DNA of 64,000 bases, taken from Chitinimonas_A lacunae (GTDB lineage Bacteria > Pseudomonadota > Gammaproteobacteria > Burkholderiales > Chitinimonadaceae). The position numbers were made by a program, and so were the translations under genes. Shown in pieces: positions 26,766 through 33,557 of this stretch (positions are counted from its first letter, which is position 1; the number at the start of each line of letters is the position of its first letter). The DNA lies in the NCBI RefSeq assembly GCF_042650885.1, contig NZ_JBHSBU010000001.1:3720001-3784000 (forward strand), read 5' to 3'. The notes beneath the pieces were generated by a model, which saw nothing but the letters and a program-made list of their open reading frames with translations, was not told the origin of the DNA and did not search any database.

Positions 26766-27311
26766 ATGACTACAGATGTCAAATTGGGTTTTTCCGATGT
26801 CGCTAGACTTCCCTGCGCGGATGAGAGTCAATATTGGACTCTGCAAGAATCCGGGGTGGTCAGCGTTTTCAAGGTGGGCGAAGTCGTTGAATTCGCCAAG
26901 GTAAGAGAAGCCTTGTTGGATTTGCTGCAATCAAATCCGATCCTGTGGATGAGAAAAAGAAAGACCAAAGAGGGTTCCGAAGTCTATCTGGCCGAAAACC
27001 GCACCCTGGATGTGCCGTATATTTCCTATTGGGGAATATCGGAGCCGCAACGGGATCAGATATTCAACGCGGCCTTGTTGCGTGAAGTCGAACGCAGACG
27101 ATTCATGTTTGATTCTTCCCTGCTGACCGTCCTGTTCTTTAGCAAGACAGCCCAGGAAAATTACCTGCTGGTCGGCCTCCATCAAGATCTGCGTCAATAT
27201 CTTACACCGAAAAAAGCCGTGGAACACATTAATCGATACGTAGGGCTTAATGTGTTTGGCCCGGCCGGCATCGATCTCTCATTCTTGCTGAGCGATCTTG
27301 CAGTGGAGTAA
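26766..27311 (+). CDS. Unknown protein resembling half an NRPS condensation domain
   Basis: About 181 residues, start at ATG 26766 with AAGGA 5 bases before; ATG 26760 is also in frame. I see the pattern of the N-terminal lobe of a condensation/acyltransferase fold: an opening PCADESQYWTL, a helix VREALLDLLQSNPILWMRKR like the usual 'AL..L..RH..LR' segment, and RRFMFDSSLLTVLFF then LLVGLHQDLRQYLTP at the place of the HHxxxDG motif. The second His and the Asp are not present, so catalysis by that mechanism is unlikely. No second lobe follows. It lies downstream of the biosynthetic island with its own AT-rich promoter region. The fold assignment is tentative. Confidence 0.45.
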   Translation: MTTDVKLGFSDVARLPCADESQYWTLQESGVVSVFKVGEVVEFAKVREALLDLLQSNPILWMRKRKTKEGSEVYLAENRTLDVPYISYWGISEPQRDQIFNAALLREVERRRFMFDSSLLTVLFFSKTAQENYLLVGLHQDLRQYLTPKKAVEHINRYVGLNVFGPAGIDLSFLLSDLAVE

Positions 27312-27448
27312 GCAAAGCCAGCCACAAGTTGATATCGAGCCTCTCACAGCCCCTCTATATCGATGCTTCCCGTTCAATAAAAATAAAAATCCCTCAATAA
27401 ATCCTACAAAATAACCTTTTGAGTGTCTGATAATGACACCAATAATGA

Positions 27449-27480
27449 AATAGGCCCATCCGAGGAATGATGAGCCTATT
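27449..27480 (-). terminator. Probable terminator after nth
   Basis: An inverted repeat with 12-base arms and one mismatch around an 8-base loop; on the minus strand it is followed by TTTCATTATT. It lies about 45 bases beyond the nth stop. It could also serve the gene ending at 27311 on the other strand. Confidence 0.6.
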
Positions 27481-27523
27481 GCTGGTCAACGGGCAGGCAG
27501 CATCCCGTCCCATTCAATCTAGG

Positions 27524-28156
27524 CTAGACGGTTTTCGCCTTGTATTCGCACAGATCGTGCACCACACAGACGCCACAATCGGGTTTTCTGGCCTTGCAGA
27601 CATAGCGGCCATGCAGAATCAGCCAATGGTGGGCGTCGAGCTTGAATTCCTCGGGGACGACTTCGAGCAGTTTGTCCTCGACGGCGCGTACATCGGCGCC
27701 TGGTGCCAGGCCTGTGCGATTACCGAGACGGAAGATATGGGTATCGACGGCGATGGTTGGCTGTCCGAACGCGGTATTAAGGATCACATTGGCGGTTTTG
27801 CGCCCCACACCCGGCAACGCTTCGAGCGCTTCGCGGTTGTTGGGGACTTCGCCGTGATGCAGATCGATCAGTTGCTGGCACAGCCCGATCACATAGCGCG
27901 CCTTGCTGCGATACAGGCCGATGGTGGCGATATAGCCTTCGAGCGCTTCCTGGCCCAGCGCCAGGATGGCGGCCGGGGTATTGGCCACCGGGAAGAGTTT
28001 GCGGGTGGCCTTGTTGACGCCGACGTCGGTAGCCTGGGCTGACAGCACCACGGCCACCAGCAGCTCGAACGGGGTGCGGTATTCGAGTTCGGTGGTCGGG
28101 GCCGGATTGGCGTCGCGAAGTCGTTCGAAGAATTGGCGGCGGGTCTGCGGAGTCAT
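27524..28156 (-). CDS. nth: Endonuclease III, canonical copy
   Basis: 210 residues of the HhH-GPD DNA glycosylase/AP lyase Nth, which removes oxidised pyrimidines. The helix-hairpin-helix with catalytic Lys reads LEALPGVGRKTANVILNTAFG; the catalytic Asp is in IAVDTHIFRLGNRT; the 4Fe-4S cluster has C-x6-C-x2-C-x5-C near the end (CKARKPDCGVCVVHDLC). The damage-reading loops match the E. coli type: SAQATDVGVNKAT and IATIGLYRSKA. It is close to E. coli Nth throughout. A second, divergent copy lies 251 bases upstream on the same strand. Confidence 0.95.
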   Translation of the reverse strand: MTPQTRRQFFERLRDANPAPTTELEYRTPFELLVAVVLSAQATDVGVNKATRKLFPVANTPAAILALGQEALEGYIATIGLYRSKARYVIGLCQQLIDLHHGEVPNNREALEALPGVGRKTANVILNTAFGQPTIAVDTHIFRLGNRTGLAPGADVRAVEDKLLEVVPEEFKLDAHHWLILHGRYVCKARKPDCGVCVVHDLCEYKAKTV

Positions 28157-28407
28157 TGGCCGAATTCTACCGGCTTGCCTCGTCACTGGGGACTGTCGAA
28201 ACCATGCCCCCTAGCGTCCGCGCCTTCTCCACAATCCTCTTTGTCCCCTTCGCAAAGTCCCGCCACTGGACCATCGTCTGTCTGTGCAACTTGGCGCCGC
28301 CGCCCAGCCTGACTGAGGGTTACGCCCCTGCGCTCTTCGGTCCGGACCCGCCGACTCCGGACCGGCTGGCAATGCGCCATGCCTCGACGCCAGGGCTATC
28401 GGCATGC
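28157..28407. other. Spacer between the two nth genes
   Basis: About 250 GC-rich bases without a convincing gene. It contains one copy (28341-28377) of a 37-base imperfect repeat also found at 50369-50405. The promoter of nth should lie near its left end. Confidence 0.4.
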
Positions 28408-29043
28408 TCAAGCCGTCTTGTCCGGATATTCACACAGCTCATACAGCACGCAGCGCGCACATTCAGGCCGCATGGCCTTGCAGACGTAGCGTCCATGGAG
28501 CAGCAGCCAGTGATGGGCGTAGCGTTTGAACTCGTCGGGGACGACTTCCTGCAAGGTTTTCTCCACCGTGCGCACATCGTTGCCCGGGGCGAGTCCGGTG
28601 CGGTTGCAGACGCGGAAGATATGGGTATCGATGCCGATTTCATGGTGGCCGAAGGCCGTATTGAGCACCACGCTGGCCACTTTGCGTCCCACCCCTGGCA
28701 GCGCTTCGAGCGAAGCGCGGTCCTGTGGCACTTCGCCACCATGGCGTTCCAGCACCAGCTTCGACAGTCCGATCAGATAACGCGCCTTGTTGTAGTGATG
28801 GTTGACCGGCTCGATCTGTTGCGCCACCTCGTCCTGGGTCATCTTGGCCAGCGCTTCGGGCGTATTGGCGATGGGAAACAGCCGGCGCGTGGCGGCATTG
28901 ACGCTGCGGTCGGTGGTATGGGCCGACAGCACCACGGCCACCAGCAGCTCGAACGGAGTGCGATGGATCAGTTCGGTGGTGGGCGTCGGGTTGCCCGCTT
29001 GCAGACGCTCGAATAGTTGGCGACGTGCCTGGGAGTCCATCAT
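28408..29043 (-). CDS. Endonuclease III paralog with altered damage-reading loops
   Basis: 211 residues, clearly an Nth paralog of the neighbour: catalytic Lys in LPGVGRKVASVVLNTAFG, catalytic Asp in IGIDTHIFRVCNRTG, and an intact C-x6-C-x2-C-x5-C iron-sulfur motif (CKAMRPECARCVLYELC). Differences lie where E. coli Nth contacts the flipped base and its partner strand: SAQATD becomes SAHTTD and the IGLY plug becomes VNHH (in EPVNHHYNKARY). It should still be an active glycosylase/AP lyase, but with different damage preference (inference). ATG 29043 or the next codon at 29040 is the start. The two genes are separated by 251 bases, so duplication and divergence is likely. Confidence 0.9.
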   Translation of the reverse strand: MMDSQARRQLFERLQAGNPTPTTELIHRTPFELLVAVVLSAHTTDRSVNAATRRLFPIANTPEALAKMTQDEVAQQIEPVNHHYNKARYLIGLSKLVLERHGGEVPQDRASLEALPGVGRKVASVVLNTAFGHHEIGIDTHIFRVCNRTGLAPGNDVRTVEKTLQEVVPDEFKRYAHHWLLLHGRYVCKAMRPECARCVLYELCEYPDKTA

Positions 29044-29274
29044 GGGCCTCACTGCATGGAAGGATTATTTCTATTTCTTTTATTTTCGGCTATCAATCTT
29101 GCACAAGGTTTTCCTGTTATTTTCTATTTGTCCTGCAACGGTAGCCGCAAGCAGCGTGCCGGCAGGGCAGGCCGGATGGGGGGAGGACGGGCTGGTGGCG
29201 GGACAGGAAGAGCGAGGCCGGCAGGATGGCTGAAGCGACCGACCGCCCGCGAGGGAGCGGCCGGGAGGAGGGGG

Positions 29275-29757
29275 TTAGTGGAAATCCGCTTCGTTATCGC
29301 TGAGATGGCGTTTGATCAGCGCATCGGCCGACAGCGTGCCTGGGCCGTGCACCACCAGCAGGGCGAGGATGATGCCCCAGAGCAGATGCTGGGTCAGCGC
29401 TGCGGCGAAAGTCGGCTGTGACAGCACGTGGTAGTAGGACACCACCGCCATGATATTGACGAAGGACAGCCCAAGCGCCCCGAGCCGGCCGCCCAGGCCC
29501 AGGGCCAGCAGCACCGGAAAGACCAGCTCGCCGGCTGTGCCGAGGATCGCAGCCAGTTCGGGCGGCAGCAGCGGCACCTTGTACTCGTCGTTGAACAGGG
29601 CGACGGTGATTTCCCAGTTGTCGAGCTTGGTGCGGCCGGCCTGGAAGAACACATCGGCGAGATAGACACGGGCGGCCAGATCGACCAGCGGGCCGAGCCA
29701 GCGCTCGACGACGGAAATCATGCAGCGGCCGATCCTGACGATAGGCAGGGTTTGCAC
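29275..29757 (-). CDS. DoxX-family membrane protein of the bufferin-like operon
   Basis: 160 residues with about four hydrophobic segments and DoxX/SURF4-type sequence (LAARVYLADVFFQAGRTKL near the N terminus; HLLWGIILALLVVHGPG near the end). The start is taken as GTG 29757 because GAGGAG lies about 9 bases upstream; ATG 29721 is an alternative. It is the last gene of a four-gene minus-strand set (DUF2282, DUF692, DUF2063, DoxX), with 12 bases between it and the DUF2063 gene. DoxX proteins are common companions of bufferin operons, probably as membrane redox or transport parts; the exact role is not known. Confidence 0.85.
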   Translation of the reverse strand: MQTLPIVRIGRCMISVVERWLGPLVDLAARVYLADVFFQAGRTKLDNWEITVALFNDEYKVPLLPPELAAILGTAGELVFPVLLALGLGGRLGALGLSFVNIMAVVSYYHVLSQPTFAAALTQHLLWGIILALLVVHGPGTLSADALIKRHLSDNEADFH

Positions 29758-29769
29758 GGCAGGGACTCC

Positions 29770-30504
29770 TCAGCGGATGGTAATGAACACTTGGTCGGCG
29801 ATCAGGCGGTTCAATGACACGCCGAGTTCAAATGTTTCATCTTGGGCGAAGGCTGCCTCTATCGCCAGGCCGAGCGGTTCACCATCATAGAGCGCGGTCA
29901 CGAAGGCGGCTTCTGCTGGCGCGAGCGGTCGGACCGAGGGGTGATGGTCGCGCCAGACCAGCGCGGTTTCGCCGCCCTGATCCTGCGCCGGGAATTCGCC
30001 GCCCTGATGGGCCAGCCACAGGCTGGCAATGGGCCAGGGCGAGGTCAGCAGTGCGCTGGCGGGGTGAGGGATAAATACCAGTTCGGCCTGCTGTGCCGGA
30101 TCGACCGCTGCAAGCGCAGCAAAGTCGAACGGCCCGGCGTCAGCGGCGTAATAGGCCAGATGGACCAGCCAGTCGAGCCGGGCCGCATCGGCCAGATAGG
30201 GCAGGTCAGCGGCGGGGGCAAAGCCGGCGATAAAGTCGGGGAAGGTCGCGCCGTAGCGGTTCAGATCGCCCGAGGTCGACGGGGTGCCCCGGGCAAAGGC
30301 GCGCGCCATGGCGCCGAAGAAATCGTCGCCGACCAGCCGCCGCACGATGGGAAATGCTTCGGCCAGCGCATCGGCGCGGTTGAACAGGGTGTTGTTGGCA
30401 TAAGCCGACAGGCCGCGCGCGCTGGCGCCGAAAAGCTGGCGGGCCAGTTCGGGGTCGCCTTGGGCGGCGATGAAACCGTCTTGCAGCTCGCTGAGACGGT
30501 TCAT
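29770..30504 (-). CDS. DUF2063/HvfC-type partner of the MNIO enzyme (BufC-like)
   Basis: 244 residues. The N-terminal part (LSELQDGFIAAQGDPELARQLFG, given here in two parts: LSELQDGFIAAQG then DPELARQLFG; followed by SAYANNTLFNRADALAEAFP) is the putative DNA-binding/RiPP-recognition domain of the DUF2063 family; a second domain (about 100-240) completes the HvfC/BufC type. These proteins form a complex with DUF692 enzymes and bind the precursor peptide in methanobactin and bufferin systems. Its ATG overlaps the stop of the DUF692 gene by 4 bases, so the two are probably translationally coupled. A role as recognition subunit is established for relatives and inferred here. Confidence 0.85.
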   Translation of the reverse strand: MNRLSELQDGFIAAQGDPELARQLFGASARGLSAYANNTLFNRADALAEAFPIVRRLVGDDFFGAMARAFARGTPSTSGDLNRYGATFPDFIAGFAPAADLPYLADAARLDWLVHLAYYAADAGPFDFAALAAVDPAQQAELVFIPHPASALLTSPWPIASLWLAHQGGEFPAQDQGGETALVWRDHHPSVRPLAPAEAAFVTALYDGEPLGLAIEAAFAQDETFELGVSLNRLIADQVFITIR

Positions 30505-31340
30505 GGACGGACCTCCGCCAGCCGGGCCAGCGCATGGCTGATCTGTCGGGCTTCCGCCAGCAGTTCGGCCAGGGGTGGCAGATTGGTATCGCGCTCAAGC
30601 AGGGTCGGCACCGGCCCGAAGCGGGTGTAGGCCACGTCGAGCAATGCCCAGGCAGCCGGATCGACCGGGGCGCCGTGGGTATCGAGGGTCAGGCCGTCGG
30701 GGCGCAATTCAAAGCCGGCGATATGCAGTTCGGCCACCGCCTCAGGCGGCAGGGCCTGCAAGGCGGCTCGCGCATCGCGGCCCAGATTGCGCTGGTTGAC
30801 CAGCAGATTGTTGATGTCGACCAGCAGGCCGCAGCCACTGCGCCGCGCCAGCTCGGCAAGGAATTCGCCCTCGGGGATGCAGTCTTCGGCAAACGCCACA
30901 TAGGACGACAGGTTCTCGATCAACAGCCGCCGTCCCAGCGCTTCCTGGGCCTGTTCGACCCGCTGGCACAGTAGATCGAGCGCCGCCTCGGTGTAGGGCA
31001 GGGGCAGCAGATCGTTGAAGCATTCGTGTTCGGTGCGGTTCCAGCACAGGTGCTCGGACACGGCGGCGGGTTCGAGCCGGTCGATCAGCTGGCGGAACTG
31101 GGCTAGATGCTGCGGGTCCGGCTCGACCATCGAACCCAGGCCCATGCCGACCCCATGGAGCGACAGCGGGTAGTGGGCACGCACGGCAGTCAGGGCGGTC
31201 AGATTGGCGCCGCCGCCGAAATAGTTTTCCGGATGGACTTCAAACCAGGCCACGGCAGGCCGTTCGGCCAGCACCTGACGGATATGCGGCAGACGCAGGC
31301 CGACGCCGGCGGCGCGCGGCAGGGCAGAGGTGGAGGACAT
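30501..31340 (-). CDS. DUF692/MNIO multinuclear iron oxidase (BufB-like)
   Basis: 279 residues of the DUF692 (MNIO) TIM-barrel family. Metal-ligand strands seen: WFEVHPENYFGGG, LSLHGVGMGLGS, VSEHLCWNRTEHE, LLVDINNLLVNQRN, AELHIAGFELR and LDTHGAPVDPAAW, together giving the His/Asp/Glu set for two or three irons. MNIO enzymes oxidise Cys residues of a precursor peptide, for example to thiooxazolones in bufferins or oxazolone-thioamides in methanobactins. ATG 31340 is favoured by GAAGG upstream; an open extension to 31367 overlaps the hairpin. The precursor gene (DUF2282) lies 62 bases upstream and the DUF2063 partner overlaps its stop. Confidence 0.9.
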   Translation of the reverse strand: MSSTSALPRAAGVGLRLPHIRQVLAERPAVAWFEVHPENYFGGGANLTALTAVRAHYPLSLHGVGMGLGSMVEPDPQHLAQFRQLIDRLEPAAVSEHLCWNRTEHECFNDLLPLPYTEAALDLLCQRVEQAQEALGRRLLIENLSSYVAFAEDCIPEGEFLAELARRSGCGLLVDINNLLVNQRNLGRDARAALQALPPEAVAELHIAGFELRPDGLTLDTHGAPVDPAAWALLDVAYTRFGPVPTLLERDTNLPPLAELLAEARQISHALARLAEVRP

Positions 31341-31366
31341 AGACGACCTTCGGGCAGACCAAGACA

Positions 31367-31388
31367 AAGGGCGGCTTGCGCCGCCCTT
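31367..31388 (-). terminator. Hairpin between precursor and MNIO genes, possible attenuator
   Basis: A perfect 9-bp G/C-rich stem around a 4-base loop, located between the DUF2282 stop (31403) and the DUF692 start (31340). On the minus strand only a short, weak T-rich stretch (TTTGTCTT) follows. It may stop most transcripts after the precursor gene or protect its 3' end, so that precursor exceeds enzyme. This use is inference. Confidence 0.6.
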
Positions 31389-31402
31389 GCGGGATGGCCG
31401 GC

Positions 31403-31672
31403 TTACTTCTTCTTGCCGGCTTCGAGGCTGCCGCCCATTTTTTCACAGGTGCCCTTGGCTACGTACTTCCACTCGTTGGGGTCATTGTCGGCCTTCGACT
31501 GACCGGCACAGGAATGCGAGCCGTTGGCGGCGGCGCAGTCGTTCTTGCCGGCCTTGGCCACGCCGTAGCATTTTTCCTTGGCGCTCTTGTCGTCGGCTTG
31601 CGCGGCGACCGACAGACCGAGGGAGACGAGACCGGCCAGGGCGCCGGAGATCAGGGCTTGCTTCTTGTCCAT
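31403..31672 (-). CDS. DUF2282 bufferin-type precursor peptide (BufA-like)
   Basis: 89 residues: an N-terminal signal peptide (LISGALAGLVSLGLSVAAQA, residues about 7-26) and a mature part with four Cys in the DUF2282 arrangement (EKCYGVAKAGKNDC, SHSCAGQS, GTCEKMGG), ending in a Lys-rich tail. Relatives are RiPP precursors modified by MNIO enzymes, exported to the periplasm, and shown in Caulobacter to help copper tolerance. The ATG has AAGGAGT 8 bases before it. It is first in the operon. Modification and copper binding are inferred from the family and the conserved neighbours. Confidence 0.92.
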   Translation of the reverse strand: MDKKQALISGALAGLVSLGLSVAAQADDKSAKEKCYGVAKAGKNDCAAANGSHSCAGQSKADNDPNEWKYVAKGTCEKMGGSLEAGKKK

Positions 31673-31915
31673 GGTAAGACTCCTTGAGTTCGGTGGGATT
31701 GGGCGGCAGGACCGCTTGCCCGTTTGTCGATAATAGCGCCGCGATTCTTACACACAAGCCGCTCGCTCTGCCGGGAGCAATGTAGGACGACGCGGCTGAA
31801 CTCGGGCTGAACAACTGCGCGACGGTAGGATTCACACGGCAGGTGCTCCCACAGCGGCCGGCGGCACGGCTTTTTGCGATAATCGCGCTTTCGTCCTTTT
31901 CCGCCGCGAGCCGCC

Positions 31916-32926
31916 ATGTTTTCCCTTCAAACCGACGCCGACCTGAGCCGCGCCAATACCCTCGGTCTGGCTGCGCGGGCCGGCCTGCTGTGCGTGCTCC
32001 ACGACCCGGCCCGCCTGCCTGAACTGCTGGCCCATCCGCAACTGGCCGGTCTGCCGCGCCGGGTGCTCGGCGGTGGCTCCAATCTGGTGATGGGACGCGA
32101 GCTGCCCGGCGTCACCATCAAACTGGAAAACCGGGGTCGGCGCTTGCTCGACGAACAGGACGATGCCGTCCTGCTAGCGGTTGCAGGTGGTGAGAACTGG
32201 CATGAGCTGGTGCTGTGGACGCTGGCGCAAGGCTGGCCTGGACTGGAGAATCTGGCGCTGATCCCGGGCAGCGTGGGCGCGGCGCCGATCCAGAATATCG
32301 GTGCCTACGGCCTGGAGCTCAAAGATCGCTTCCATCATCTGATCGCCCGCTCGCTCGACGACGGCAGCCAGCGCCGCTTCGATCTGGCCCAGTGCCGTTT
32401 TGGTTATCGCGACAGCGTGTTCAAGCACGAAGAGGCCGGACGCTGGCTGATCGAGGAAGTGGTGCTGCAACTGCCCAAGCGCTGGCAGCCCAAGCTCGAC
32501 TATGGCGACCTGCGGGCCCGGCTGGGCACTGCCGAACCGACGGCGCAGGCGGTGGCGGAAGCCGTGATGGCGGTACGGCGCAGCAAGCTGCCCGACCCGG
32601 CGGTGCTCGGCAATGCCGGCAGCTTTTTTCACAACCCCGTTGTGAGCGCCGAAGAGCATGCGAGATTGCATGTGCTGTTTCCTGACCTGATCGCCTATCC
32701 CCTGCCCGATGGCCGCTTCAAGCTGGCGGCGGGCTGGTTGATCGAGCGGGCCGGCTGGAAAGGCCGCCGGCTCGGCCCGGTCGGGATGTACAGCGAACAG
32801 GCGCTGGTGCTGGTCAACCACGGCGGCGCCGATGCGAACGATGTGGCGCGACTGGCCGAGGCGGTCACGGCCGATGTGCTGGCGCGCTTCGGTGTGCGCC
32901 TCACCCCTGAACCGGTCTGGTGGTAA
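31916..32926 (+). CDS. murB: UDP-N-acetylenolpyruvoylglucosamine reductase MurB
   Basis: 336 residues of type I MurB, the FAD- and NADPH-dependent enzyme completing UDP-MurNAc in peptidoglycan synthesis. FAD-domain marks: RVLGGGSNLVMG and ENLALIPGSVGAAPIQNIGAYG. The catalytic Ser is in VLGNAGSFFHNPVV; the end RFGVRLTPEPVWW matches the E. coli-type C terminus. Cytoplasmic. It is divergent from the bufferin-like operon and followed after 65 bases by a small membrane protein gene. Confidence 0.96.
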   Translation: MFSLQTDADLSRANTLGLAARAGLLCVLHDPARLPELLAHPQLAGLPRRVLGGGSNLVMGRELPGVTIKLENRGRRLLDEQDDAVLLAVAGGENWHELVLWTLAQGWPGLENLALIPGSVGAAPIQNIGAYGLELKDRFHHLIARSLDDGSQRRFDLAQCRFGYRDSVFKHEEAGRWLIEEVVLQLPKRWQPKLDYGDLRARLGTAEPTAQAVAEAVMAVRRSKLPDPAVLGNAGSFFHNPVVSAEEHARLHVLFPDLIAYPLPDGRFKLAAGWLIERAGWKGRRLGPVGMYSEQALVLVNHGGADANDVARLAEAVTADVLARFGVRLTPEPVWW

Positions 32927-32991
32927 GCCCAGGCGATCTGCTAAGTTGGCTACAGACCCGCCCCGCAAGCGGGCTGGTTTGAAAGGGCACC

Positions 32992-33285
32992 ATGGAGCAC
33001 GATACCGAGACCTTCCTCAATTCCCTGGGCGAGCGCCCCGACACCATGGCGAGCCGGGCCGAGCGCTGGGGCAACCGTGCCCTGCGGGCCACGCTGGCGC
33101 TGGTGTTTGTCGATATAGGCTTCTTTATCGTCTTTCTGCTGGCGCAGACCGGACTGCTCAGCGGCAACTGGATCGACCGCCTGCTCGACTTCTGGGAAGC
33201 CGCCGCCTGGATCACGGTGGCCATGCTGGCGGTTGCCTGTATCGCCGGGATGTTCAAAGCGGTCGGAGAAGCGACCGGCGATTGA
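32992..33285 (+). CDS. Small predicted membrane protein
   Basis: 97 residues with two hydrophobic segments (about 34-53, FVDIGFFIVFLLAQTG; and about 70-88, AAWITVAMLAVACIAGMF), a charged N-terminal tail and a short acidic end. The ATG has a modest GAAAGGG site. Codon use looks like its neighbours, so it is probably real, but I do not recognise a family. It may be cotranscribed with murB. Confidence 0.65.
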   Translation: MEHDTETFLNSLGERPDTMASRAERWGNRALRATLALVFVDIGFFIVFLLAQTGLLSGNWIDRLLDFWEAAAWITVAMLAVACIAGMFKAVGEATGD

Positions 33286-33557
33286 GTTTAATGAAGTAAT
33301 AAATATTTATTTATGATTGTATCAAGCAACCTGCCTTGCAGATAATTTGCCGGATATTTTCATTTTCTGGCTAAGCTTCTGGTCTCCCTCTCTGCGCCCT
33401 TGCCCTGGCAAAAGTACGGCTTGCGTACTATTCCCCCACGAAATTCAGTTGTTTTTCTCTATCGTTGCGGCTGCCGGTGGCAGGTCCCTGTCCCGGTTCC
33501 CAACTGACTGACAGCGTGACGGCCGCTTCTGCCGTTTCGGACAAAAGGACAAGGGCC

